A DNA stretch of 64,000 bases from Psococerastis gibbosa (taxonomy: Eukaryota > Arthropoda > Insecta > Psocodea > Psocidae). Position numbers and translations under genes: made by a program. The notes below the pieces were generated by a model. That model saw nothing but the letters and a program-made list of their open reading frames with translations, did no database searches and was not told the DNA's origin. Every line of letters begins with the position of its first letter. The first letter of the stretch is position 1. Location of the stretch: the NCBI GenBank assembly GCA_963971405.1, contig OZ020485.1, positions 5,022,001 to 5,086,000 of the forward strand, in the 5' to 3' direction. Shown one piece after another: positions 52,306 through 63,847 of the stretch.

Positions 52306-54709
52306 GGTTTCCGAATGGCGAATATTGATTGGTTTTCTGTGTTTAAATTTTACAAATAGACGACTCACTAGACACTAAGCTGTAACTGACTAAGTATAAA
52401 ATAAAATCAAGCCCAGAGAGCAATCTTGTGGGAATGACAACCCTTTAAAGACAAACATAGTTACCGGTTTCTCTGGGAGGAATGAATTGATTTATGGTTT
52501 GAAAGAGATAATGCCTTCAACCTTAATGGCTGAAGAGAAGAAAACTGGCTTGGTTGTTTCGAAGGTGCTGAAAGGAAATATTGAGATGCACGGGAATTCT
52601 AGCGGATGCGTAGGTAAGCTTCTCAGAATGACCGCTGGTTGCGTTGAAAAGGATACGATATGTGTATGAATGTAGGGCGAGGACCCTACGCACCCCCACA
52701 AACTCCCTAGTGCCCCACAACTTTATCGAGGTCAGTCCGTGTTTTATTGTGAGCTATAACGCAATTTTTAATTAATTTTTCACTATTGTCAACAATTTTG
52801 GGGCATGTTTCTTAATCAAAACAATTAATTTTTTTAATTTATGACGTTATTGAATTGGTTTCATAGCAAACTTTTGTCATTATTTTTTTCATTTTGTTCA
52901 AGGTAATAGTGACCGCTAATTTGTTTACGGAAGCTGATTTAGATCGATTCGGCAATTCATATCGAACTTTGTTGGGGATTGAGGTGAAAAACGATGGACT
53001 GTATAGAGGAAGTTATCAGCCGTATTGTAGAATCTGTAGAATCCAGAAGAGCATATTTTGCAACATTTATGTATTATATTTGAAGTATTATCAGGTCTAC
53101 GTTGCAATGGTTATATGCTAGACTACCATGAATGATGGCTATCTATTCTGAAAGCTTTCACAATTTTTCTGTCATTCACAATTCTATCGGCTTTCCAAAT
53201 TCGAATTTTCTTACTGACAAGTTCATAAAAGCAATAATGCATTTCAATAACTGACATTGAAAGCCTTTTCAGTTCGTGAAAATAAAAATCATTCTGATGT
53301 TTTCACAAAAGTTTCAGTCTTTTTAATCCGACGGACTGAAAGCATTATGATTACAGAATATTAGAAAAATCGGAAAATCATTGGAAATACGGAGGTATGA
53401 TAGTATAAGTCAATTCAAAGGTAAAAAGGAAGAAGGCAATGAATCTCCTAGCTTTTCTTCAGACCAAATCTTCATCGTTTCATTCAAATGCAACATTTTG
53501 ACAACTGACTGCGCTAACGGCTGAGGCCTAACGAGGTCGCTTTTCAAACTGGGCTGACTTTTTTTTTCACTAATACAAAGCCGTGAAAATGTTTGAGACA
53601 TTTTGTAAGAAAAATGCTTTGAGTCACGTCTTTTTATTCTGCAGACGTCATAGAATAGATTATGAACTGAGATTAACGGACAGTTGTTATAAATCAATAA
53701 GCAAATACTACTAAATTTTTAGATGATAACATGATTATTATAATGATAATGATAATGATAATAATGATAACAATGATAATTTATATTATTTATAGTTGAC
53801 GAAATACTATGCACAATGAGTATACCTATTTATCAAGTTATTTATACTGTATTTTAAACTGTATTGTGGTCGTATATTGTAAAAAATTTCCACCCTAAAA
53901 CGGGCCTAGCCTATAGGGAAATGAAACAACAACTGTAACTGTATGTTTGGAAATATATTTGATTGATTGATTGATGCACTGGAAAGGCATGGGTTTGAGT
54001 CCAACATTGCACAGATTTTCCTTGATTCTCTATTTTCAGTTATAAATATAGTGAAAGGTATTGCATACGTTGGAAAACAATATTGAGGTAACTACTCGTA
54101 GTCCCAATACTACTATTTCGTGTCCGGGGTAGAGACTCCTTGTTTCTGGCCTCAGCCAAACCGACGCCATCGTCGGTGCATACACAAAAGAAGAGGAAGG
54201 TCTCTTCTCGGTGGTGAAAGGATTAGCCACTAGATGTTTCCACTTAACGTTGCCCGGGGTACGCCCGATCGGTTTTTGTCCACGTGTATAAAACCGATCT
54301 TCGTGGAGGCTCCTTTCTTGTACCCCTACAGTCCCTGTAGTCCCAATGTCCAGCTGAGCTATTGTAACATTGTGCGACACTACTCGACACCTTTCTTTCC
54401 TAAGCAAATTTGGGTACATATGCACCCCTCCCTTCCCTTCTTTCTTCATGTAGGCCTAATAGTAAGCAAATTGAGATCCTCCTCCCTCTTTGCTTACTTA
54501 ATCATTTCGAGCCCCCTCGTTTATGTTTTAATCATGGTATTTGTATCTACAAAGTAGCTTAGCTTCTGAGTAATGTCTTATGGTCCCAGAAGACACAAAA
54601 ATCCGTAATCTGCACCTCCTCGGAGTGAAGATGGAAGCGCGTAATGGTGACAGAACAGATAGGGGACCAAGTTGGCGTCGGGATAAGCGAAAAGCAGTCT
54701 TTTCTATGC
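52306..54709. other. Long stretch, microsatellites, no gene recognised
   Basis: ATGATA-type repeats at 53735-53780. CTATAGGGAAATGAAACAAC to a TTGATTGATTGATTGATG tail (53910-53975) resembles a retroelement 3' end. Frames of 95-137 codons (53410-53697 minus, 54036-54449 minus, 54234-54557 plus) have no domain that I recognise. Confidence 0.4.
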
Positions 54710-54935
54710 ACAGCACTCTTTCCTTTTACCTACGGTTGGGAAACTGGCTACTAACTTCCCTAAATTGCTTAGAGATCATCTCTTAGAGAAAGCTATCTAC
54801 ACTGTCACTGAGGCTTTATGTACAGTGACAATTACAGAACACTTTGATTTTGACGATATTTTGACGATTTTACTTTATATTTTCTTATCAATTACTTGTT
54901 GATTACTTGATTGTACAATTGTAAACATAAATATA
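54710..54935 (+). repeat. LINE 3' end (family F), plus-strand copy
   Basis: AGAGAAAGCTATCTACACTG, TCACTGAGGC, GATTTTGACGATATTTTGAC, TTGTTGATTACTTGATTGTA match 28.85-29.05 kb. The preceding LREL-like codons are too short to name. Confidence 0.6.
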
Positions 54936-54944
54936 TATTTAAAA

Positions 54945-55520
54945 AATGGCGGAACAACTCAATGAAGAGTCAACGGAATAAGGATCCAGAGGGCAACGGG
55001 AAACCACTCCATTACAATTTCTTAGTATAGTAATCATGACTAGAATTGCCATGATGATCGCTAATATTCAATAGAAGAGGAATTTGAAAATGAAGAAGAT
55101 ACTAACCAAAGCCTGATGATGGGAGTAGCATTTCCTCCCAAAACGTCACCCTCTTTCCCTGGCAATGGGCTCCACTCTAACTGGTCGATGGCTGTGAGGC
55201 CTCTGACGACTGCCTACACAAAAGTCAATGTAAGTCCACTTAACCAATTTTTATATAATATTACACCACAGCCATTAACCTTTACCGTAAAATTACTTTC
55301 CAAAACTTTGGGAAACGGTAAGCGAACATGTCGGTGATAAAGAATTTAGAAGCCCCGTGGTTGCCAAACAAAGCCTCAAGACTTCCATAGCGGTTGGCTG
55401 ATGCAAATAGTGGATCTATTTGAAAGCCACCACAGCCAGTGTGTTACCAATAGAGATGGACGTTGGATAAATGTCGAAATAAGTTTTGAACAGCGAAAAG
55501 GCAGCGGGAAACCGCTGAAT
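54945..55520 (+). repeat. Composite LINE/Penelope-like unit (family L), forward copy
   Basis: GAACAACTCAATGAAGAGTC, AACGGAATAAGGATCCAGAG, AATTGCCATGATGATCGCTA, CAATAGAAGAGGAATTTGAA, CCTGATGATGGGAGTAGCAT with CCAAAACGTCACC, and CATGTCGGTGATAAAGAATT occur in the same order as on the minus strand at 15.75-16.26 kb. The unit spans a LINE-like 3' end and a Penelope-like motif, so the two were joined before dispersal. Confidence 0.65.
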
Positions 55521-56879
55521 TAAACAATTCCCGAGTATAATGTTTACAAACATGGCCAATTCCAAGTTGTAGAATTTTTCAGGAGAGCGGATTTTCTGTT
55601 GAAAATTTGATTAAGTTTATAGCCAATCCTAGACTTCACTGTGCTTTTGTGCGCAATCTGGCTACTTTTGTCACTTTATTTTACAATGTGCAGATGGACA
55701 TTAAAATTTTCTGCAAGGTCGGATCAAAACCCTAATTTGTGAAAAAAAGGAGTTTGCCACGTTTGTAACCAAGCTCCTCATAGCCTAAAATGAATGAAAC
55801 GAGTATTGAATTTAAAAAACAACTGATAGGTATACACAATAATTGTAAGGTCTACTATAGTGAGGACTATTAGACCTAAAATTAAAGTAAAAAATTAAAT
55901 TAAACATGTTATTGCACTATTTAAGCTTACCTATTAATATAACCTATCTCAAATAAATAGATAGTCATCATGACTACAATTTGTCATGTTGATTGCCAAT
56001 TTTCGATAGATTTAACGAACTTTTGAACGGTTCTAGCCTCCTTAAGTAGGTTATTAAATATTGTATGTTAAAATACTGTAGTTTTGTCAACAATAGAATA
56101 AGTCTCACCTAATGTCAACGACTTTTTTTGAGCTCACCAAAGTCCCGACTGTTTGACAATCAAAACACACGCTTTTGTTTTCCAGTTGGTAAAGCTAGGC
56201 AAAGCGGATTCTGGGGAATAAAAGTTTATTGAGATTTTCAGACTGCCATGATTTCTAAACGGAGCAATACCGGCAACTGATTACAGTATTATTAAATAGC
56301 AAATATCAATCTTAAAAAGTATTCCGCGAGGTTATGTAGGTACCGGACTTGACGCGCCATTATACTAGTCTAACTACATATAGTAACTATATTATGGCTA
56401 AAAACAGATTTAAAAACAGACCAAGTTATAATTCGGAATAAAGTTTTCTAATTGATTCGCTTACGTTATATTTTTGTAATGGGTTGTGTAATGTAATCTA
56501 AATTGGAAAGGTGTTGTAATTCTCTGAAAACAATGGAAAGCCTCCCCGTAAAGTCTTCTTGATTATTTAAGAGAAAAACAGGGGGTAAAGTTTTCCAAAA
56601 AGTTTTCAAAATGGCGATAGCAATGGGAAACGAGAAAAGTTTTCATCCATTATAAATGTTGAGAAACATGATAGGTCCACTGATATTGTGGTGTAGTGTC
56701 GAATTTATCAAAATTTGCAGGAGAAGGAAATTAAGTTATTATTTACTTGTTTTAAAATTATTTTGTTTCAAACAACTTGGTTTTATTAGTCTCTACTTTT
56801 TCATCGAAGAAATTTCGCTTGTCGTTTCTTAAACAGGTTATTTAATATTGTATCAAACAGCTCTAAATGTTATGACGAA
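55521..56879. other. Non-coding stretch, nothing firm
   Basis: GATTGCCAATTTTCGATAGA near 55992 echoes the LINE tails, without coding sequence. Otherwise nothing recognised. Confidence 0.4.
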
Positions 56880-57180
56880 AGGCGCCACGGACGAGCGTTG
56901 GATAAAGTAAAGTAAGTAAAGGAAAGACCTATCGCGCTTTTGTTCCAACGCGGCCACGTTTACCTGCAACTTGCAAGCCCACCTGCACCCGGCTGCACCG
57001 CATTGGTCTCACCGCGCTGACGACACCTGCCCGCTATGCAATACCGAATGCATGGATCATCTGAGGGTGTGCACTGCGTTAACCCACCCTACCCACGACA
57101 TTACAAATCGCTACTGGGAAGCTCGGCGTCGAATGACTGAACAGCCACAGAGGGGCGTTGGATAAAGTAAGTAAAGTAAA
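56880..57180 (+). pseudogene. Two stacked LINE tails of the TAAAG-tailed family
   Basis: A short first tail (GAGCGTTGGATAAAGTAAAG) ends at about 56925. A second, longer piece encodes LQAHLHPAAPHWSHRADDTC, PLCNTECMDHLRVC, ITNRYWEARRRMTEQPQRGV and a stop, followed by GTTGGATAAAGTAAGTAAAG. A four-base duplication before LQAHL breaks the upstream frame. It matches the LINE inside MITE A at 42.7 kb in the RYWEARR ending. Confidence 0.8.
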
Positions 57181-58980
57181 GCAGGTTAAACCGGGACAAT
57201 ACAGTGTGCAACAAAAAACAGCTTTCAATCACATGAAATTCGTCAATTAGAAGCCGCCCGAACGATCCTATTATAGAGGACATTGCAATCAACGAGCTCA
57301 TTAGCGCAGTAGAAGGGGAGAAGTGAACAACCAACTGCTAAATTGCGGCCTCCACCACCGTTGTGTCGCGTCCATCAAAAGCTCGAGAAAATAGGCTTTT
57401 TTCTCCCACTCTTGAGCAGTTTTTCGACAATCCTAAGTGCCCATGAGACAAATTGAAAATCGTTAAGCAGTTCTTTTCAATCTTTGAATTCTCTTGCCAG
57501 ACAATCATTTCGTCGTATTTTCGCCTTTACCAGTAACCGTAATTCGTACATCGAGGGTATTCTTAGCAGAGACGTAAAGTTTTAGAATGATGTCGGAAGC
57601 AAAACTATATAGACCTTATGACGTCATCAGGCAGGATAAGGAAAAGTACAAAATAGTATAGCGTTTTACGCATTTTAATAGTAGTAAAGTATAGCTGTAG
57701 ATTTCACAGAGGTAACAAAGGAATGCTTATATTCATATTGCTGCAAAGGAGCCAGGGGTCTCCATAAACCACGTCTTACAATGCTCAGGGCCGGGGGGGG
57801 GGGGCTTTGCCCCCCCAAAGGATCTCGGGGGGGGGGGGCAAGATGAACCGTGCCCCCGCTAACTTTACGCCCCTGATTCTTAGTTGTAGAATAAAAGGTA
57901 AAAAGGAACTATGGAACTATGGTAGCCTATTATAATATAGTAGGCAGGATATTATAAATTGAAAACAGTGATATATTCACACTTATCTAAAAAAGTAAGC
58001 GCAAAAGTCACGTTTGGCTTCTAACCCATTCATTTAGGAGACATTTTTTGGTCTGCTCTTGCATAGAAATCTGGAGTTCAATTTTGTAGGCTGTAGATTT
58101 TATATTACATAGGTACCTTACAAATGAAGCTACCTGTGGTTTTCTGCGATAGCTCAGTAAAATAAAAATAAGTACCTAACTCACAACAGGGGCGTATCCT
58201 AATAAGCTAATAACTAGGAACTCCAAATTACGCTCCTGAAGGTTTAGGTACCTATGAAAAGAGTGGACTGTATAAAAAATTAATATGATTTGGTAAGAGA
58301 ATAAGAAATAAGAGAATAAGCCTACCGTACTCTGCTCACTCGGTGAAGGTGTAGTACAGTAGGTAGACCTATTATATGTAATGTATAGTGTGGTGCTGTA
58401 AGGTGTCTGGGTGAATGTGTTTTAAGTGAATAGGCTACGCTACTTATCTACTGCTGGAGTCCGTGGCTTGCAAAGTATCCGCAGGAATCACAGCAGGGGC
58501 GAGCACAATAAACACTATATAATATAAAATAACACGAATGACACTACAACCACAACTAATAAAATTAATATAATTAACAATAGGCAAATAATTAGAACCT
58601 ATCGGAGCCGTCGCAATATTAAGACAGAATGCAGGGTGCGGGGTAGAGTACCTAGCAGATTTTAGGGGTAGGTAGGTACCTCTGCGACAACAACCCGCAA
58701 CTATGCTTAGCTTTTGAAATGCGAGGCATTCACGGACACTACCGAATAAAACTAAGACTAAGACTAAGAGAATTCAGTACTGAAACTTGGATAATACTTT
58801 GTAGTAGATACCTATAGAATGCATTTGAAATAATACCTACCCGTATATTGTCAAATAATGTATACAATGGAGATACATTGAAAGTTTTATAATTGATTTA
58901 CATATACTGTAGTCTAGATAGTTATTGTACTGCATATCGCATATCGTGTCTTTTTAGGTTAAGACTTTTTAAGACATTTT
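57181..58980. other. Non-coding stretch with G/C-run repeat patch
   Basis: 57788-57877 holds CAGGGCCGGGG, two G runs, CTTTGCCCCCCC and TTTACGCCCCTG, resembling a hAT-type MITE with no visible duplication. 58187-58238 has CAGGGGCGTATCC and ATTACGCTCCTG as a possible 52-bp relic. TAGGTACC motifs recur at 58240-58850. No coding region recognised. Confidence 0.4.
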
Positions 58981-59284
58981 AACGTGGAATATCCTCAATT
59001 TTGTGTTTCTCTCACAGGACCAATATCAACACTTTTTAATCAACTCGTACCAAGTTTTGCAATTTCGCACCGGGACCAGACCATGGAAGGAAGTCATTAT
59101 AACTTCCTTTTAGTTTCAGCTATCATTTTTATTTCATATTCATTACTGTTCTTAAAAAGTTCTTCCAGCACTCATTATAACAAACAAAATTAACATTTAC
59201 TGTCGTACAAGTATTAAAAAACAAATTTCTTTCGTTTAACAATCAAACCGGGACAGTCTAGTTCCAGTAGCCTATATGCACAAA

Positions 59285-59670
59285 AGAAATTCGAAGCATT
59301 TCAGATTTGGTGCTATCGTCGCATGCTACGAATACCTTGGCAAGCTCATATTACCAATGAGAAGGTTCTAACCAGAATAAGTGAAAGAAAACCTCTGGTT
59401 ACATCGATAAGTACAGGAAGAGCTCACTGGATTGGACATTTTCTTCGACACGAGAACTTCATCGTAAGCTGTATCATAGAGGGAACATTAGAAGGCGTCA
59501 ACCGACCTGGGCGCCCGAGAAAAGAGTATCTGCAGCAAGTGATGGAGGATGTAGGGCCAATACATACGTGGAGCTGAAGAGGGGGTGTCAGAATCGAAGG
59601 GAGTAGAGGTACCGATGTTGCTGCCAGCCAGATGTAACTTGAAGTAGATGTACAGAAAATCAAGCCAAGT
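59285..59670 (+). pseudogene. CR1/L2-like LINE reverse transcriptase C-terminal fragment
   Basis: Codons from about 59290 read FEAFQIWCYRRMLRIPWQAH, TNEKVLTRISE, HWIGHFLRHENFIVSCIIEG, VNRPGRPRKEYLQQVMEDVG, then a one-base shift to YVELKRGCQNRRE and a stop. The YRRMLRI.W..H.TN..VL.RI...RWIGH.LRH.......IEG...GRR.RGRPR..Y..Q...D.G pattern is the end of CR1/L2- or RTE-like reverse transcriptases. It is related to the minus-strand copy at 19.2-19.5 kb. Confidence 0.85.
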
Positions 59671-60190
59671 AAGTTACATATTTCAACCTCTTTTAATTAT
59701 ATGGCCCAGATAAGATCACTCTACCCTTTAATAAGTTAAGATGTTAAAAAGTCAGTCTCCTTTCGAAAAGAAAATTAAAAAAAAAACAATAATAGGCTAT
59801 ATACTGTTGCCGTTGGACTAGACATTGAAAAGAACGAAACACTTATCTAACAAAACTGGTATGTCGTTCGTTTCTATCATGTCTGGTCCAACAGTACTTC
59901 TTTAAATTGGGTTTTGCATTTAAGAAAACAGTAATTTGGTTTTAAAATGCGAATCAATCGCAGAAGGTATGACCAAGTCTAAAACTAAGAACATAAGATA
60001 ACCGTTCTTTTCATCAGCATTAACAAAATGTCAATATAGAATATTCGTATCGTGAGAGGTTGCCGATAAACCCATATTACCAAGGATCTTTCGACTTTGA
60101 CTTGTATCTGTGTTTTATTCCTACCCTTATTACATTCTCTATTATTGCCTAGCGAACACTATTGCATGTATTCCACTTTCAAACCTTTTT
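59671..60190. other. Non-coding stretch
   Basis: Apart from the small hairpin at 59805-59905 nothing is recognised. Confidence 0.35.
59805..59905. mobile_element. Small TA-flanked hairpin MITE
   Basis: About 100 bp: ATACTGTTGCCGTTGGACTA, GACATTGAAAAGAACGAAAC against the inverse TCGTTTCTATCATGTCTGGT, CCAACAGTAC. Arms ~35 bp with a few mismatches; TA at each end. Confidence 0.6.
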
Positions 60191-61003
60191 GATTTCCAAT
60201 TTATACGTACTTTAAGGAAAGCTTTGTGATGGTCCAAACTTTCAATTCCAAGATTTCAACGGATTTACACGTTTTGAGGTACCAGGAACCCCAAAAAGTG
60301 GTTTTTTGTCTGTCGCTCTGTCTGTCTGTGCGTCGATTTCCGGGCAAAATGCTCGGTCGATGTTGATGAAATTCGGCATGTAAGTTCACAAAAATCATAC
60401 CTCGGGACTATTTTTTTTATTTTGGGCTATCTCAATTTGGGGGGTTTTATTTTCAAAAAACTCCAAAAAAGCGTCTAAAAAATTATTTCTCAAAAATGGC
60501 TCCAACGATTTATTTTAAATTCACATATATTGTAGTCGTTATTAATATTGGCAAAATGCGGGGGGTCGCTTGCCCCTTGATAGTTTGCTTCTGGAGGTAA
60601 AAAAATAATAATAACTAAATTTTCATGAAAAATGACTAAAAAATTATTTTTCTGTGAAACCTTTCCATCGATGATTTCTACCTTCAGGCATGTTTTAGGT
60701 GTTAAATTGAGTAACGAAACCGGACAGATTGCTATCCCAAAAAACTATTTGGTTTTGTGCAATTTTTTTTTTTTTTTTAAATGATAGAAAATTCCAATGC
60801 ATTGCGTGCCCTGCCATTATTGCTGTGTGTTAATTGGTTGGTCTGACCTATCTAGAATTTACCTCACCTCCAGTGAGGCAGGACCACCCCCCCCCCCCCG
60901 AGTTGCCCGAAATTTAACTATAGGAAAATATTTACCATGAAATTACTAGCTACTACTTGATAAATTGGAAAGCATGTTCGAGTAAACTCGGACCGGTTCT
61001 TTA
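60191..61003 (-). mobile_element. Repeat G, copy 4 (reverse orientation)
   Basis: Plus-strand order is the inverse of the other copies: TTTCCAATTTATACGTACTT at the left, TCTGTCTGTCTGTGCGTCGA, AAAAATGGCTCCAACGATTT, a C run at 60888-60899, and ATGTTCGAGTAAACTCGGAC, CGGTTCTT at the right end. Confidence 0.75.
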
Positions 61004-61202
61004 CCAAATGCGAAGGAACTCGGTGACTACGGCCAGACCCCACCACTATAGACCTACTATGCCATTTATAGATCAACTTAACACCAGACATAGAATTATA
61101 CAAACCCCAAATGATTGCAAATTGAGAAAAAAAAAGTGCAAATTCAAATTAAATAAATTCGGCTATATTTTTGGGTGAGGTTTTTAATTTTTTTTCTCCC
61201 TT

Positions 61203-61300
61203 AAGCCGTAGTCGTCCAAACGTTTCTTCAACATCTTTGGTCGACAACTTCAGTGGAACTGCGTAGACTTCTACGATTGTATCTAAGCAGCAACCGAGAT
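61203..61300. repeat. Family J (Penelope-like) fragment
   Basis: GTCCAAACGTTTCTTCAACA, TCTTTGGTCGACAACTTCAG, TGGAACTGCGTAGACTTCTA match one arm of family J at 5.1 and 46.4 kb. Confidence 0.55.
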
Positions 61301-61402
61301 ACAAGTGTATAAAGTGTACAGCAAATTGTTCGGATGGCAAGTCAATATTTTGAAAAGAGACATTGCGTGTTTTGACAGGCAGTGCCAACGGTTTTTATAT
61401 TT

Positions 61403-62062
61403 GGGGTCTTCACAGTGTTCGTGTTATCGAGTTATGTCTAGTTAAGTGTGTTATAACAAGCTAAGTTAACACACCGATAACCAGCTAACCAGCGTGCTAT
61501 CCTAAACGCACTTTAAAGTTGGTTAACGTGTTATTTACCTTGCGCTGCGATCGATAGCTCAGGTTTGACCGCCGCCATCTTTGTTTTTGTCGATTGATTT
61601 GAAAAAATTTGTAGTATTTAAATTTATTTGTATAATCTATTATCAAAAGCAATTACCGTAAATACTTAAAATTATAATAACCTAAATGAACAAAAAATAT
61701 AAACAAATGTGGCACTAGAATCAGGAACGGATCCAGTCTTTTTTTGGAGGGGGTAGTTGTGGGCCATAATAGGGAAGACATATGTAGTATCGATTAAATC
61801 AGAGCGTAAAAAATTAACTTACAATCGATTTAACAAAGTGGGGAGGGCAGCTACCCCCCTGCCCCTGTATCCGTCCATGACTAGAATAAAGTTCTGCCAA
61901 TTTTTTTAAACCCGTACCACGAACTTCTGACTACTACCACGTTGTTTACCCAGTTAAGTGTTTTCGATATAGCATGACAACTCACTCCCGAGGTCTACTC
62001 ACGATTGTGTGTTAACTTGGATAACACATCTAACTCGATAACACCAACACTGTGAAGACCCC
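61403..62062. mobile_element. 660-bp inverted-repeat element carrying a hAT MITE
   Basis: Starts GGGGTCTTCACAGTGTTCGT and ends with the inverse, CAACACTGTGAAGACCCC; inverted ends of ~33 bp (TGTTATCGAGTTA). Subterminal sequence is rich in GTTAAC/AGCTAAC motifs. No transposase frame. Flanks show no convincing duplication. A diverged relative begins near 63.85 kb and leaves the window. Confidence 0.78.
61722..61879. mobile_element. hAT-like MITE with exact ACTAGAAT duplication
   Basis: 158 bp from CAGGAACGGATCCAGTC to CTGTATCCGTCCATG. The ends are an imperfect inverse pair (CAGGAACGGATCCAG / CATGGACGGATACAG). Identical 8-bp flanks ACTAGAAT at 61714-61721 and 61880-61887. It sits inside the 660-bp element, so it inserted later. 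Confidence 0.9.
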
Positions 62063-63424
62063 TATTATATGCCGTGGCTATATAGCCTAGGTACCATATT
62101 TCGCCATCCATACAAACTTCCTCAAGCGAATATCATAAAGCCAACACTTTGCCCTCCCCACCCTATTATTTATTAAGTCGTTATTTTATCTTATGGTTAC
62201 AATGCGCATCAGAATTGAAAGAAATCACTGGAAAGGAAGGGATAAAGGTTGGATGGAGTCAGCAGTGAGATGAAAAATCGAGAAGTCTGCCAGCAGAATG
62301 CACTGCTGAGCTTCCTCTATAAAGCTTTCTTGACTGATGCATAATGCATTGCACTGTATGCGCATATTGTTCTCAGATTACTTATAGGATCCTTGGTGGG
62401 AGCGCTGGTCAAAAGGTGTCACAGATGGTGAGCTCTTTCAACATTATGGAAAAATGGTGTCGGTCACCAGAGAGCGTCACCATTTTATATACCATTATCA
62501 TTATCGTCAAAATACCATTTAATATACAGCGTCTCAAAATTGTAATACCATCTACAAAGAGCGTTATGCAGACGTCACTGTGCTGGTTGCTTAATCGGAA
62601 GAACAACTGCAGTTGTGATTAAATTAAATAAGTGTAGATGACAGAAATGCGGGCATCTTAATTAACGTTTAGAAGACGCAAGTGATGTCTGCCAGTATGA
62701 GGGAAGAGACAAATCTGAATATTGTTCTCTATGGTGAGCCTGTAACACAATGTAAACAACCAGACTCGAACATGCTTTCCTACATTTATCAATTGGTAGA
62801 TAGATAATAATACGAGTAATTCCACAGTAAATAAGTCACCTAGGTCCAAATTGTCATCTTCGATAAAAGAGGCATTGAAGAAGGAGTTGTAAAATATGGG
62901 GAAGTTTTTCTTTTTCTTCCCCACTAAATGTTTTAATATTACTTGAGTTTCAGCTGAACCCTCTCTTTGCACAAATAACCTAGGCATCATTAAAAAAGAT
63001 AACCTAGATTCTCAGCAATGTGCTACTGACATTAATCGACCGCAAGTGAATGAAGTGCTTTGAACTCTTTTTAAAGAAAATTAAGATAGAAGAGCAGAAA
63101 CGAATAAAATCCATGCCCCAAAGCACAAAGGAAATCTGCCAAGATGTTCACAACAACGAAAAAGGAAAAGAAAGCCCTTCAACGGGGCAGGTGAAGAACG
63201 AGTTGGGCAAATATCCAAGAAATGGGCTACCATTGCAATATATACGACCAAGAGATTTCCCAACGTGTCCTGAAACGAAGATTAAAATGTTCGAGTCCTA
63301 ATAAACTTCTTCACTGAATCTTACGCTATAATACCTTTTCTGACCAGGTATACGGTGCTCAGATGAATTGCTATAAATCATTATCTGAAAGCTATTCCTA
63401 TAAACTATATGGATCTTCTTTTTT
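62063..63424. other. Non-coding stretch with a repeat G scrap
   Basis: CAGACTCGAACATGCTTTCC, AATTGGTAGATAGATAATAA (62762-62835) are the start of repeat G. CTTCGATAAAAGAGGCATTG near 62868 resembles LINE tails. Frames of 83-110 codons (62658-62990 minus, 63050-63301 plus) have no recognisable domain. Confidence 0.4.
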
Positions 63425-63640
63425 TTGAGGTCACAATCTTAACGATTAGTTGCCAGCAACTCCCTGCATATCATCCTCCAGCTCCCTCGGTACTGCGCCT
63501 TCCTCTTCAGTTCTTGGTACCTTCGAGCTCCTGCGTCCTTCTTCAGTTGATACTTCCACTAGCTGTGCCCTCAATGATGGTGTCTACCAGATTTTCTTGT
63601 CTTAATAAATGCCCTACTCATTTTAACGTCTGCATTTTAT
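63425..63640 (-). pseudogene. Decayed LINE C-terminal fragment
   Basis: The minus strand reads GTAGACACCATCATTGAGGG, CACAGCTAGTGGAAGTATCA, TACCAAGAACTGAAGAGGAA and GGAGCTGGAGGATGATATGC. It decodes in pieces to DTIIEGTASG, YQELKRKAQYRGSWRMICRE-like sequence, the IEG...Y.ELKR.A..R..WR pattern of the LINE ends at 19.2 and 59.3 kb. Stops and shifts are present. Confidence 0.55.
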
Positions 63641-63847
63641 ATTACCCCGCACACATTCAGGTTAAGGGGGCCTACAAAATAATTTGTTACGCCAATCATT
63701 TTAGAAAAATATACGAATTGTTATTATTATTTAAATGATTTATATCGTATGATTTTAATGATACTGCCGATAATTAGTAGATAACCACCAAATTGGGGCA
63801 AAAGACACAAGAAGTGTTGTTAAATCTGTAGATGTATTCCAATAGAT

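Noticed and set aside
53410..54557. Frames of 95-137 codons on both strands
   Set aside because: No recognisable domain, and overlapping frames on opposite strands have similar quality, so neither can be preferred as a gene.
57788..57877. hAT MITE with G runs
   Set aside because: Ends resemble CAGGG-type termini, but there is no 8-bp duplication and the inverse match is weak; noted only as a patch.
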